Below, piece by piece: positions 27,949 through 35,346 of a stretch of DNA of 64,000 nt (positions within the stretch are counted from its first letter, which is position 1; each line of letters opens with the position of its first letter). Made by a program: the position numbers and the translations under genes. This DNA comes from Solitalea longa (lineage in GTDB: Bacteria; Bacteroidota; Bacteroidia; Sphingobacteriales; Sphingobacteriaceae), in the NCBI RefSeq assembly GCF_002920915.1, contig NZ_PQVF01000008.1:1-64000 (forward strand), in the 5' to 3' direction. The notes beneath the pieces were generated by a model. That model searched no databases and had not been told where the DNA came from. It saw only the letters and a list, made by a program, of their open reading frames with translations.

Positions 27949-28461
27949 TCATAGTTTTTCCTGCCCTAGTTTTTTCAACAATTCTGCCATCTGTTGGGGT
28001 TTGGCAGTTCCGATAAGCAATTTTTCTGAGTTTTTAATTTCCAGCTGTAAACCTTGGTTACCTGAAATATTATAGGCTGTTCCACTGCCCAATAACCCTT
28101 TTCTTAAACCCCAGCCACCATATTCAGCTATAGGCGAATATGGTCGAACATAAGATTTGGTCAGGGTATCCCAAGCGTAAAATTTGAATTTAAGATGAAA
28201 TGGGAAAAACCTTACATAAATTCCATCCTTTTTGATCATTGTTTCCATTTTAAAATTGATAAAAACAATCATCACTATAAGCGTAATGCCCGAGGCAATT
28301 AAAAGTCCACTGTTACTCATTGGTTTATCACCGAATTGTCGACCGCCAATCACCTGTTTAAAAACGCCAAAAAGAAACAGGCTATTAACTCCTAACAATG
28401 CTAACCAAAGCCACCATTGTTTAAATCGTTGCCTTTCTTTAAATAAAATTTCGTTATCCAT
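27949..28461 (-). CDS. Small membrane protein of unknown function, two transmembrane helices
   Basis: The 170-residue protein starts DNEILFKERQRFKQWWLWL and has two hydrophobic segments (LWLALLGVNSLFLFGVF and LLIASGITLIVMIVFINF). A soluble, PH-like beta-rich part follows (KDGIYVRFFPFHLKFKFYAWDTL, YGGWGLRKGLLGSGTAYNISG, GLQLEIKNSEKLLIGTAKPQQ). The GWG-R and TAKPQQ features recur in conserved hypothetical proteins of Bacteroidota. I do not recognise a function. It is followed downstream by the ABC-F gene and preceded by the DinB gene on the same strand. Confidence 0.7.
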   Translation of the reverse strand: MDNEILFKERQRFKQWWLWLALLGVNSLFLFGVFKQVIGGRQFGDKPMSNSGLLIASGITLIVMIVFINFKMETMIKKDGIYVRFFPFHLKFKFYAWDTLTKSYVRPYSPIAEYGGWGLRKGLLGSGTAYNISGNQGLQLEIKNSEKLLIGTAKPQQMAELLKKLGQEKL

Positions 28462-28549
28462 GGTTGATTATTTTTTAAGTTGGGATTTTGCCTTTGAATT
28501 TTGTCTTTCGCCGGCTCACACTCGTCGTCATTAATAAAGCAGATTCATT

Positions 28550-29041
28550 TTATACATACCGTTCTTTAATAATATTGATATGATGCACTTCATGACCAGC
28601 GGTTGCTTGCAGGAACTCCTCAACCGTTAATTCATATTTCCAGGCCTGTCCTTTCAAGCTTAACTGCTCTTCAGATAGTGAATCAATAAAACTATTGGTA
28701 GCACTTCTCACATTTTTAAAATCGGTTAAAAGTTGCTTAAAGCTTAACTCATCAAAACGACTGTTCTCAACAAATAGGTTCTGGTCATAACCGGGTAGTA
28801 GTGTTTTATCATTCCGGCTAAAGCGTAAAGCCCGGTAGGTCATAATGCGTTCATGGTCGGTTATATGACCGATAATTTGTTTAATACTCCATTTGCCTGC
28901 TGCATAACGATGAGTTGCTTTTTCTTCATCAAGTGATTCAAGAAGCGTAAGGTTTTCATTTGAAGAGAATAGTTGCTGGTAGCTTGTGTTTCCTAGTAAT
29001 TCGATGTAATAAGGAAAACCATCTTGAACTGTGTATTTCAT
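28550..29041 (-). CDS. DinB-superfamily protein
   Basis: The 163-residue four-helix-bundle protein has the DinB metal-site histidines: one in KQIIGHITDHERIM and two near the C-terminus in ATAGHEVHHINIIKERYV. The opening HRYAAGKWSIKQIIGH is the usual DinB_2 motif. Family members are metal-dependent, including thiol S-transferases and stress-induced proteins. The physiological substrate here is unknown. Confidence 0.88.
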   Translation of the reverse strand: MKYTVQDGFPYYIELLGNTSYQQLFSSNENLTLLESLDEEKATHRYAAGKWSIKQIIGHITDHERIMTYRALRFSRNDKTLLPGYDQNLFVENSRFDELSFKQLLTDFKNVRSATNSFIDSLSEEQLSLKGQAWKYELTVEEFLQATAGHEVHHINIIKERYV

Positions 29042-29151
29042 ATTAGTGATTTTAGAAAATGATAAAAGTGGTTCTAATCAAAAGTTTAAAGGTGATGTAA
29101 ATATTTGGGTTTGCGTATTGACTAAAGTTCCTTAATACTTAAGATTTTGAT

Positions 29152-29188
29152 TAAAAAAAACAGCCCTGAGGGTATTTGGAAACCTCAG
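29152..29188 (-). terminator. Terminator downstream of the 45-residue peptide gene
   Basis: CTGAGG (29166-29171) pairs with CCTCAG (29183-29188). On the minus strand this is followed after a few bases by a run of eight or nine T. It supports transcription of the small gene at 29242-29379. Confidence 0.75.
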
Positions 29189-29241
29189 AGCCTATCAGAA
29201 ATATTTACTTTAACAATCGAACCTGTAATGGTTCATTTGCT

Positions 29242-29379
29242 TTATTTATTTATAAATCCTTTTAACCATTGCCCAAATTGATAACCATCCTTAGCAATAA
29301 GTACGATAATTAAAACGATCAACATTGGAATTAATACCTTAAAAAGGTTGGTGGACATTAATGATCCTGTCTTTTTCAT
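29242..29379 (-). CDS. 45-residue single-helix membrane peptide
   Basis: Minus-strand ATG at 29379 opens a 45-codon frame ending in TAA at 29242-29244. It starts MKKTGSLMSTNLFKVL, has a strongly hydrophobic helix (LIPMLIVLIIVLIAK), and ends DGYQFGQWLKGFINK. The sense codons, charged N-terminus, helix and aromatic tail look protein-like. A terminator follows at 29152-29188, so the unit has its own end. Without a homology search the call rests on those features. Possible roles include a small membrane-complex subunit. Confidence 0.6.
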   Translation of the reverse strand: MKKTGSLMSTNLFKVLIPMLIVLIIVLIAKDGYQFGQWLKGFINK

Positions 29380-29494
29380 AGTTTTAGTTTCTAGGTAAGA
29401 ATAAGTTTCTTACATCTAAAATAATATTTAGTCAGCTATTTTAGAAATCCAAAAACCTCAATATTAAATATAAAACAGCCTATTTATTGCCAAC

Positions 29495-30058
29495 TTAAAT
29501 TGCCAACCAACCACGAAAGCCTCGTGCTGCATAATAAGATTCAGCGCCGTTATGGTACAGGAAAACGGTACCATATCGAAAATCACAAAAAACAGCACCA
29601 CCAAGCTTTCTGATATCGGATGGGGTTGTCACCCAGCTAGAAGTTTTACTGTCGAATTTGCCTAGTTGCTGTAGTTCTTTATATTGAGTTTCAGTAAGCA
29701 GTTCTATGCCCATTTCAGCAGCAATTTCAAGGGCACTGCTTACCGGTTTATATTCCTTCCTCGACTCCCATGCCTCCCGATCATAACAGAGGCTTCTGCG
29801 GCCTTTCGGACTTTCAGCCGAACAATCATAAAAAATATACTCCCCAGTCTTTTCGTCAATACCTACAACATCGGGTTCTCCTTCGGTCCTTTCCATTTCA
29901 TTAAGCGACCAAAGCTTTTCAGCTGAAGCTGTGCCGTTTAACTTTGTTGCCACATCAGCCCAGGCAATGCCTTTATGGCGATTCATGTTTTTCTCAAACC
30001 GAGCTTTCAATAATTTAATCAGCTCTTCATGTTGCTCAGTAGTTAATTCTTTCTTCAT
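29495..30058 (-). CDS. DUF4256 family protein
   Basis: The 187-residue soluble protein matches the DUF4256 pattern: ELIKLLKARFEKNMNRHKGIAWADV, LWSLNEMERTEGEPDVVG, YIFYDCSAESPKGRRSLCYDREAW, and the C-terminal GAVFCDFRYGTVFLYHNGAESYYAARGFRGWL. The family is conserved in many bacteria without a known function. It lies 32 bp downstream of the YdeI-like gene on the same strand and may be the last gene of the ArsR-led operon. Confidence 0.85.
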   Translation of the reverse strand: MKKELTTEQHEELIKLLKARFEKNMNRHKGIAWADVATKLNGTASAEKLWSLNEMERTEGEPDVVGIDEKTGEYIFYDCSAESPKGRRSLCYDREAWESRKEYKPVSSALEIAAEMGIELLTETQYKELQQLGKFDSKTSSWVTTPSDIRKLGGAVFCDFRYGTVFLYHNGAESYYAARGFRGWLAI

Positions 30059-30090
30059 TTTTTATAAGTTGAGGTAAATTCAAATGCGTA

Positions 30091-30669
30091 TTAATCATCA
30101 AGCCCTTTTCCATTCAAAATTTGAGGCATGTATTTTTCAATCCTGGCCTCCCGTGTTTTTGCTTGTTTCGCCTGCGAAAAATAAAACAGATAGGCCCGTT
30201 GCCGCCCCGGTGTTAATGCTTCAAAAGCTGTTTTTAATTCAGGAACTTCAGCTAATTTATGCTGAAACTCTTCGGGAACCGGAAAATCTTCGGTCTTTTT
30301 TAATTCAACCTTCAAACCTGATTTTTCCACTTCAATAGCTTCATAGATATAAGCTTTTATAGTCGTTTCTATCTCTAAAACTTGAAGAAGATTGCGGAAT
30401 CTAAGATGACGCGCAGCTTGTACGTTTTTAGTTTGTTGAATCAAAACTCCATTCGGATCTTTTAATAAGGCTCCTTTGAAAAACAGAATTGCGCAGTATT
30501 CTTTAAAATCATGGATTAGCACAATATTATTTCCCTGATAGGTATAACATGGAACACCCCATTTTAATTCTTCAGTAAGACCGAAATCAAGAATGATCAT
30601 TCTCAATTTGTCTAATTCTTTCTGCCATTTCTCAGCCTTATTGAAATACCAATCAACTTTTGGATTCAT
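30091..30669 (-). CDS. YdeI/DUF1801-family protein
   Basis: The 192-residue protein has an N-terminal DUF1801 domain (VDWYFNKAEKWQKELDKLRMII, ELKWGVPCYTYQGNNIVLIHDFKEYCAILFFKGALLKD). Its C-terminal YdeI/OmpD-associated part reads PEEFQHKLAEVPELKTAFEALTPGRQRAYLFYFSQAKQAKTREARIEKYMPQIL. Related proteins were linked to peptide or bacteriocin tolerance, but no biochemical activity is secure. It overlaps the DoxX-like gene by 4 bp, so the two are translationally coupled. Confidence 0.85.
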   Translation of the reverse strand: MNPKVDWYFNKAEKWQKELDKLRMIILDFGLTEELKWGVPCYTYQGNNIVLIHDFKEYCAILFFKGALLKDPNGVLIQQTKNVQAARHLRFRNLLQVLEIETTIKAYIYEAIEVEKSGLKVELKKTEDFPVPEEFQHKLAEVPELKTAFEALTPGRQRAYLFYFSQAKQAKTREARIEKYMPQILNGKGLDD

Positions 30670-31070
30670 ACGTTATTAATTAAAACTAAAGAACCTATTT
30701 TTCTTTCTGCTGGTCTGAAATACCATGACGTAACTGTAAGCACTAGTAATAATAATGAAGGAAATAACTCACCGATAGATGCACCAACTGCTATATGTGA
30801 AAATAACGCACCGGTCATGATAAAAAAGAAACCTGCATAGGTCCATTCTTTTACCAACGGAAATTTAGGAATTAATACGGCTATCACTCCCAAAATTTTC
30901 CAAATACCTAAAATGGTCAAAAAATATACGGGGTAACCTAAATGGATAAGACTGTCAACGCCCCCTGCCCCTTCTTTTCCTTTGAATAATTGAACCAATC
31001 CTGTTGAAACCATTCCTAATGAAAGCCAAATAGTGGCAATCCAATAGATAATTTTATTTCGCTTTGTCAT
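30666..31070 (-). CDS. DoxX-like membrane protein
   Basis: The 134-residue protein has four predicted transmembrane helices (IIYWIATIWLSLGMVSTGLVQL, YFLTILGIWKILGVIAVLIP, AGFFFIMTGALFSHIAVG, SLLLLVLTVTSWYF) and the DoxX-like motif LGYPVYFLTILGIWKILG. Its role is uncharacterised; relatives occur in operons with ArsR regulators and SRPBCC proteins. It lies 11 bp after the SRPBCC gene and overlaps the YdeI-like gene. Confidence 0.85.
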   Translation of the reverse strand: MTKRNKIIYWIATIWLSLGMVSTGLVQLFKGKEGAGGVDSLIHLGYPVYFLTILGIWKILGVIAVLIPKFPLVKEWTYAGFFFIMTGALFSHIAVGASIGELFPSLLLLVLTVTSWYFRPAERKIGSLVLINNV

Positions 31071-31081
31071 GATACCTTATT

Positions 31082-31540
31082 TTAGTTGTTTAAGATTTCC
31101 TGAATACGATTATGAGCCATGTTTATGCCTTGGGCAAATGGTAATTTTAAAATTTGATCGCGATGTTCGGCTGATTTATACACCACGTGCATAGTAAGCT
31201 TGCTGGTTCCGGAAGTAAGTTCTTCGAACTCCAAAAACTCAAGTTGAACAGCAAATGGCGTGTTCTCCATCTCAAAAGTCCTGGTGATTTTACTATTGGA
31301 AATAAAATCATGAATAACCCCATTAAACCGGTGTTTGTTGCCTTTTGGATCAGTAGTTTCAAATTGATAACCACCATGCTTTTTATTCTCCAGCTTAAGC
31401 ACTTTTGTACCCATCCATTGTTCAACAATTTCCGGTTCAACATAGGCGGTGAAAAGTAAATCCAGTGGTAAATCAAACTCACGGGTAATCACCAAGTCCT
31501 GTTGACCATCCCTGGCATCAACCTTTGTTTTTTGTTCCAT
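31082..31540 (-). CDS. SRPBCC (AHSA1-type) domain protein
   Basis: The 152-residue protein opens VITREFDLPLDLLFTAYVEPEIVEQWMG, then YQFETTDPKGNKHRFNGVIHDFI, and ends QILKLPFAQGINMAHNRIQEIL. This is the activator-of-Hsp90 homology 1-like subset of the START/Bet v1 fold, which forms a pocket for a hydrophobic ligand. It sits 5 bp downstream of the ArsR regulator. That pairing is very common in Bacteroidota; the ligand is unknown. Confidence 0.9.
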   Translation of the reverse strand: MEQKTKVDARDGQQDLVITREFDLPLDLLFTAYVEPEIVEQWMGTKVLKLENKKHGGYQFETTDPKGNKHRFNGVIHDFISNSKITRTFEMENTPFAVQLEFLEFEELTSGTSKLTMHVVYKSAEHRDQILKLPFAQGINMAHNRIQEILNN

Positions 31541-31545
31541 GGTTT

Positions 31546-31869
31546 TTATTTTTTTGATTGATAGTTTTTCATAATGGTTTCCAATTTATTAAATCGCTCA
31601 TCCCACATTTGACGGAATGGTTCAATAAAATCTGCTACCTCTTTCATTTTTTTGGCATTAATGTGATAATAAACCTCCCTGCCGCTTTGCGTTTGCTTCA
31701 GTAACTCGCACTCGGTAAGTATCTGTAAATGTTTTGAAACAGTCGGTCGGGCTGTATCAAAATTCGAAGCAATGGCACCGGCCGTCATCGACTGAGTGGC
31801 CACCAATAGCAATATTGCCCTTCTTGTTGGGTCTGCTAAAGCCTGAAATACATCTCGTCGTAAATTCAT
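31546..31869 (-). CDS. ArsR/SmtB-family transcription regulator
   Basis: The 107-residue winged-helix protein reads [19 protein letters not shown] at the N-terminus. Its recognition helix lies in [25 protein letters not shown] and the wing in [15 protein letters not shown]. The ArsR metal-binding ELCVCD box is absent, so it should sense something other than arsenite, or nothing. It heads the operon with SRPBCC, DoxX-like, YdeI-like and possibly DUF4256. Two GTAG-N8-CTAC boxes right before its start point to autoregulation. Confidence 0.92.
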   Translation of the reverse strand: MNLRRDVFQALADPTRRAILLLVATQSMTAGAIASNFDTARPTVSKHLQILTECELLKQTQSGREVYYHINAKKMKEVADFIEPFRQMWDERFNKLETIMKNYQSKK

Positions 31870-31872
31870 TAT

Positions 31873-31919
31873 GTAGCTATTTGACTACAAATATAAATGT
31901 AGTCATTTAACTACGCAAA
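31873..31919 (-). promoter_or_regulatory. Promoter and double operator of the ArsR operon
   Basis: On the minus strand a -33 TTTG (31916-31919) and a -7 TATATTTG (31888-31895) are separated by 20 bases, the standard Bacteroidota sigma spacing. Two 16-bp palindromic boxes of form GTAG-N8-CTAC lie at 31899-31914 and 31873-31888, one filling the spacer and one over the start site. A regulator bound there would block RNA polymerase. The expected transcript start is only about a dozen bases before the arsR ATG. Confidence 0.75.
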
Positions 31920-31940
31920 TATTTATAAATAAAATTGCAG

Positions 31941-31978
31941 AAAAAAAGCGCCTCAATCAATAAGATCAAAGGCGCCTT
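31941..31978 (-). terminator. Terminator after the ATP-grasp gene
   Basis: AGCGCC (31947-31952) and GGCGCCTT (31971-31978) form a G/C-rich stem with one bulge; on the minus strand a run of seven T follows. It is 21 bp past the stop. Confidence 0.75.
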
Positions 31979-31998
31979 AGGATATAAAAACAGGATAT

Positions 31999-33135
31999 TT
32001 AAACTAATTCAGTTATAGGTTCGAAATAATCATCAAAATTAATTTCAAGAAGATTACCTAAGGTTTGTTCATTTTCATGCAGGCAAAACACTCCAAAAGC
32101 AAGTTGCTGCTGATAGTCGAAAAGCTTCTCCAACTTTACCTCTGTAAAAAGCTTGCGTAATTCGCCCACCATCGGCTTATGGGTCAATTTATCTTTTCTA
32201 AATGCGTTGTAGGCTATAAGATAAATGAATCTTGATTCGTCACTGATCTTATCATTTATTGTTTTCCAATCGGGTTCAATATCATTTAAAAAATATTCAT
32301 ATGGGTTTATTCCGAAGGAATGATAAACTAAATTTCCCAGGCCCATCCCCCCAAAACGCATGGGATTTATTTCAATTGGCACCAGGTTATTATTGGCCAA
32401 CTTAAACTCACAGTGCATAGGAAAATTGGTGACCCCGATCTTCTCATTTAACCTCTTAAAAAAATCAACGGCCAAAGGATAAATTGCTTCAAAGGTTGGT
32501 TTCGATGAATAATAGATCATGTGCAGATATTCCTTGTGCTTGGGAATTGGGTGATGATAAATATTTACAATACAAGGTTCTCCTTTCGAATTATAAAACA
32601 TATCAACCGCATACTCTTCCCCTTCAATGAAATCCTCCACAATAAACTCATCGGTTGACAAAACATTGTCTGAGAAAAGAACAGCGTTCTTTTTCAACTC
32701 CTGGGCAATTTCCTCTTTCACCTGAAGTAGATCGGTGTTTTCATCTACAATTTTTACAGCAGTTCCAAAACAACCTTTTAAAGGTTTAATAACCGATTTT
32801 TTATGAATGTTCAGATGCTGTAAATTTTGAAAGCAGGTTCGATGAACTTCGAAATTATCGTCTTTTACTAACTCCCTGAAACGATATTTATCCTTGAACA
32901 GTTCCAGAGCAATTCGTTTACGATCGCTTTCGGGCAACGATTTTATAATGGTTTCAATCGATGATTCGGATATGATACAAGCCTTTTCATTATTGGAAAG
33001 CAATGCCGGTATCGTGTTATCATGCCCTACTATTATTTCAAGCTTACTAAAATCAGCTAATGTTTCAATTGTTCCCGCCTCTGATCTGTTGGATTTAATT
33101 AAATATACTTTTTGATCCATATCCATTTCTCCCAA
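31999..33135 (-). CDS. ATP-grasp domain protein (ligase of unknown substrate)
   Basis: The 378-residue protein (start could also be ATG 33126 or 33120) has ATP-grasp features. These are SVIKPLKGCFGTAVKIV (phosphate-binding lysine and loop), EFIVEDFIEGEEYAVDMFYN (adenine and metal region), and FPMHCEFKLANNNLVPIEINPMRFGGMGLGNL (metal-binding Glu and Asn). Family members join a carboxylate to an amine or thiol through an acyl phosphate, as in peptide or cofactor synthesis. No partner biosynthetic gene is adjacent, so the product is unknown. It is monocistronic by spacing. Confidence 0.8.
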   Translation of the reverse strand: MGEMDMDQKVYLIKSNRSEAGTIETLADFSKLEIIVGHDNTIPALLSNNEKACIISESSIETIIKSLPESDRKRIALELFKDKYRFRELVKDDNFEVHRTCFQNLQHLNIHKKSVIKPLKGCFGTAVKIVDENTDLLQVKEEIAQELKKNAVLFSDNVLSTDEFIVEDFIEGEEYAVDMFYNSKGEPCIVNIYHHPIPKHKEYLHMIYYSSKPTFEAIYPLAVDFFKRLNEKIGVTNFPMHCEFKLANNNLVPIEINPMRFGGMGLGNLVYHSFGINPYEYFLNDIEPDWKTINDKISDESRFIYLIAYNAFRKDKLTHKPMVGELRKLFTEVKLEKLFDYQQQLAFGVFCLHENEQTLGNLLEINFDDYFEPITELV

Positions 33136-33237
33136 CGCATAAACACGTTAGTTCTTGAGTTATACATTAAAATGATAGTGTTGATTGATGGTAGAATAAT
33201 GTTCTGCCGGTAATGCAGCTTGATGGCAAATATAACA

Positions 33238-33270
33238 AAACCCGCACGAATCGAAAATGCATGCGGGTTT
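33238..33270 (-). terminator. Terminator after the methyltransferase gene
   Basis: AAACCCGCA (33238-33246) pairs with TGCGGGTTT (33262-33270) around a 15-base loop. It lies 26 bp past the stop on the minus strand, followed by TTTTGTT-like sequence. Confidence 0.78.
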
Positions 33271-33295
33271 CACTCAAAAAATTATAATGTACCTA

Positions 33296-34108
33296 TCAAC
33301 AGTTTACAGTAACTCTTAAATAGGCTGCAGGTATTAGGGTTTCATTTGTTGAACCACTTTTATTCTGAGCATTAAATAACGTAGTTAATTCCTCTTCAAG
33401 CTGAGTTGACTTACCGTTTTGCCCGGCAGCATCAAATGCATTCATTGTTGGTCCGTAATAGTTTTTAAAGGTGGCCATAAAATGGTCAGGTGAAAATGGA
33501 CCTTCAAAGGTATAGGTATCTTTTTCAAATGAAATATTTTCAGCAGGGATACCGGCTGCCCCGAACCGTTCAATTACATTGCCCTCTATTCCCCAGGTCA
33601 TCGGACTAATAAATCCTTCGGGGGGTGGCGGAGTGTATGCCGCGCTTATTTTCAGTATTTGGGCTACTAAGGTTGGATCACTAGGAATCCAATTACCCAT
33701 AGTTATTTTACCGCCAGGTTTTGTAACCCGCACCATTTCCTTAGCTACTTCAAAGGGCTTGGGTGCAAACATTGCCCCGAAAATACTCACCACCCGATCA
33801 AAGGATTGGCTCTCCAATTCATTTAAATCGCAGGCATCACCCAGCCGGAATGTACAGTTATTCAGCCCCTCATCTTTTGCTCTACTATTTCCAGCATCAA
33901 CAAGATTACTGGCAATATCAACCCCTAAAACTTCAGCGCCAAGTTTCGCTTCCGGAATAGCGGTGGTTCCGTCTCCGCAACCCAGGTCAAGCACTTTCAT
34001 ACCTTTTGTAATACCTAATTTAGCGACCAATTCTTCGCCACTTTTACGCATAGTTTGAGCAATACGCGTAAAATCCCCCTTTTCCCATAAAGCTTTATTT
34101 GGATTCAT
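33296..34108 (-). CDS. Class I SAM-dependent methyltransferase
   Basis: The start is placed at ATG 34108 (MNPNKALWEKGDFTRIAQTM), where the conserved sequence begins; an ATG at 34144 adds a hydrophobic tail without clear role. The Rossmann core shows motif I as VLDLGCGDGTTAIP, motif II as VLGVDIA, post-I FRLGDACDL, and ITMGNWIPSDPTLVAQILKI. The YTPPPPEGFISPMTWGIEG loop is typical of a UbiE-like subgroup acting on small molecules. Substrate unknown. A perfect palindrome TAGAACGTTCTA lies 143 bp upstream (34251-34262). Confidence 0.88.
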   Translation of the reverse strand: MNPNKALWEKGDFTRIAQTMRKSGEELVAKLGITKGMKVLDLGCGDGTTAIPEAKLGAEVLGVDIASNLVDAGNSRAKDEGLNNCTFRLGDACDLNELESQSFDRVVSIFGAMFAPKPFEVAKEMVRVTKPGGKITMGNWIPSDPTLVAQILKISAAYTPPPPEGFISPMTWGIEGNVIERFGAAGIPAENISFEKDTYTFEGPFSPDHFMATFKNYYGPTMNAFDAAGQNGKSTQLEEELTTLFNAQNKSGSTNETLIPAAYLRVTVNC

Positions 34109-34361
34109 AACTTCATTAATTAATGTGATTAAAATTATTACCAATTATTATTGAAATTACTCGGGATAAGGCCTGATGTTTTGTGTCTTTTTGCTGCTTA
34201 AGTTGGTTAGCTATTGATGGCCTTCAATTCTATTTTTTTAAGAGATTTTATAGAACGTTCTACAATAAAAATAAATAAAAAAGTGAGGTTCACTATGGAC
34301 CGCAATTAAATTATCAGTAATATAAAAATTCTGTAAAGGTGTTTCAACCTAGTATCATGTC

Positions 34362-35159
34362 TCAATTTTTAAATACTCCCTCAAAAACAATCACAGCCTC
34401 ACCGTAAATAAACACTTTGCCCCCTATCAATTCAATTGTCATCATACCCGTTCTCAGAGAGGACTGAAAAGCCTTTAATTTATTTTTATTGAGTTTTTCT
34501 GCCCAGTATTTGGTCAAAAAGGTTTGAATGCCCCCGGTAACCGGATCTTCGTTGGTGCCGGCCCATGGCCAAAAATAGCGGTATTGAAAATCAAAATCAG
34601 GACTGTTAGATAACGCTGTTACTAAAACACCATTGATACCTGAATATGAATTGAGAAGAGCCTGAAAATCGGGTTGTAAAGCCGCTAATTTATCTGAATC
34701 GTTTATTTCAATTAAAATGATCTTATTCTTTTGACTAAACCTTGTGTTCACTACCTCTTTTATACCTAAGGCGCTAAAAACTGCTTGAGGCACATCCATT
34801 TCGGATGTTTCATAAACCGGAAATTGCATAACAATTTTATCAGCCATTTTTTCAATCTTTAATTCCACCTCCTCACAATTTATAAAGCTGATATTTACCA
34901 ACCCAGTGTTATCAAAGATTATTTTTGAAGCAGCCAGCGTTGCATGTCCACATAAGGCAATTTCTTGCTTTGGTGTATAAAAGCGAATTTTATAAGCATT
35001 CTCCCCTGTTTTTTGGATAAAAGCCGTCTCAGAAAAACCAATTTCAGTTGCAATGCTTTGCATAGTTTCCGCACTCAGCTCAATTTCGGTTATACAAACT
35101 GCAGCTGGATTTCCTTTAAATTTCTCAGTGGTAAATGAATCTACAAAATAAGTTTTCAT
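34362..35159 (-). CDS. PhzF-family isomerase
   Basis: The 265-residue protein starts KTYFVDSFTTEKFKGNPAAVC and has the catalytic glutamate in EIGFSETAFIQ and the conserved ALCGHATLAAS, then RYFWPWAGTNEDPVTGG. These are the PhzF/diaminopimelate-epimerase-fold signatures. Members catalyse isomerisation or hydration of small carboxylic acids; only PhzF of phenazine synthesis is well defined. No phenazine genes lie nearby, so the function here is unknown. It stands alone between wide gaps. Confidence 0.9.
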   Translation of the reverse strand: MKTYFVDSFTTEKFKGNPAAVCITEIELSAETMQSIATEIGFSETAFIQKTGENAYKIRFYTPKQEIALCGHATLAASKIIFDNTGLVNISFINCEEVELKIEKMADKIVMQFPVYETSEMDVPQAVFSALGIKEVVNTRFSQKNKIILIEINDSDKLAALQPDFQALLNSYSGINGVLVTALSNSPDFDFQYRYFWPWAGTNEDPVTGGIQTFLTKYWAEKLNKNKLKAFQSSLRTGMMTIELIGGKVFIYGEAVIVFEGVFKN

Positions 35160-35346
35160 GGTAGTTTATGCTTTTTTCGAGTGGTAAAATAAATCAGTTT
35201 TAGACTGATATCTGCTTACAAATTAGTCAGTTTTATCCTAAAAGCATTATTTTTAATTATTAAGTATCTACCTTTTAGTTGTTCTATTGATCAATTTTTA
35301 AACTAAACTATACTGGCTTCCGCTGCAACTCAAATTGCGGCGGTTT

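Noticed and set aside
33227-33234. TATATTTG on the minus strand as promoter of the ATP-grasp gene
   Set aside because: The -7 match is good but no -33 TTTG lies at the right spacing and it touches the preceding terminator, so it was not listed as a feature.
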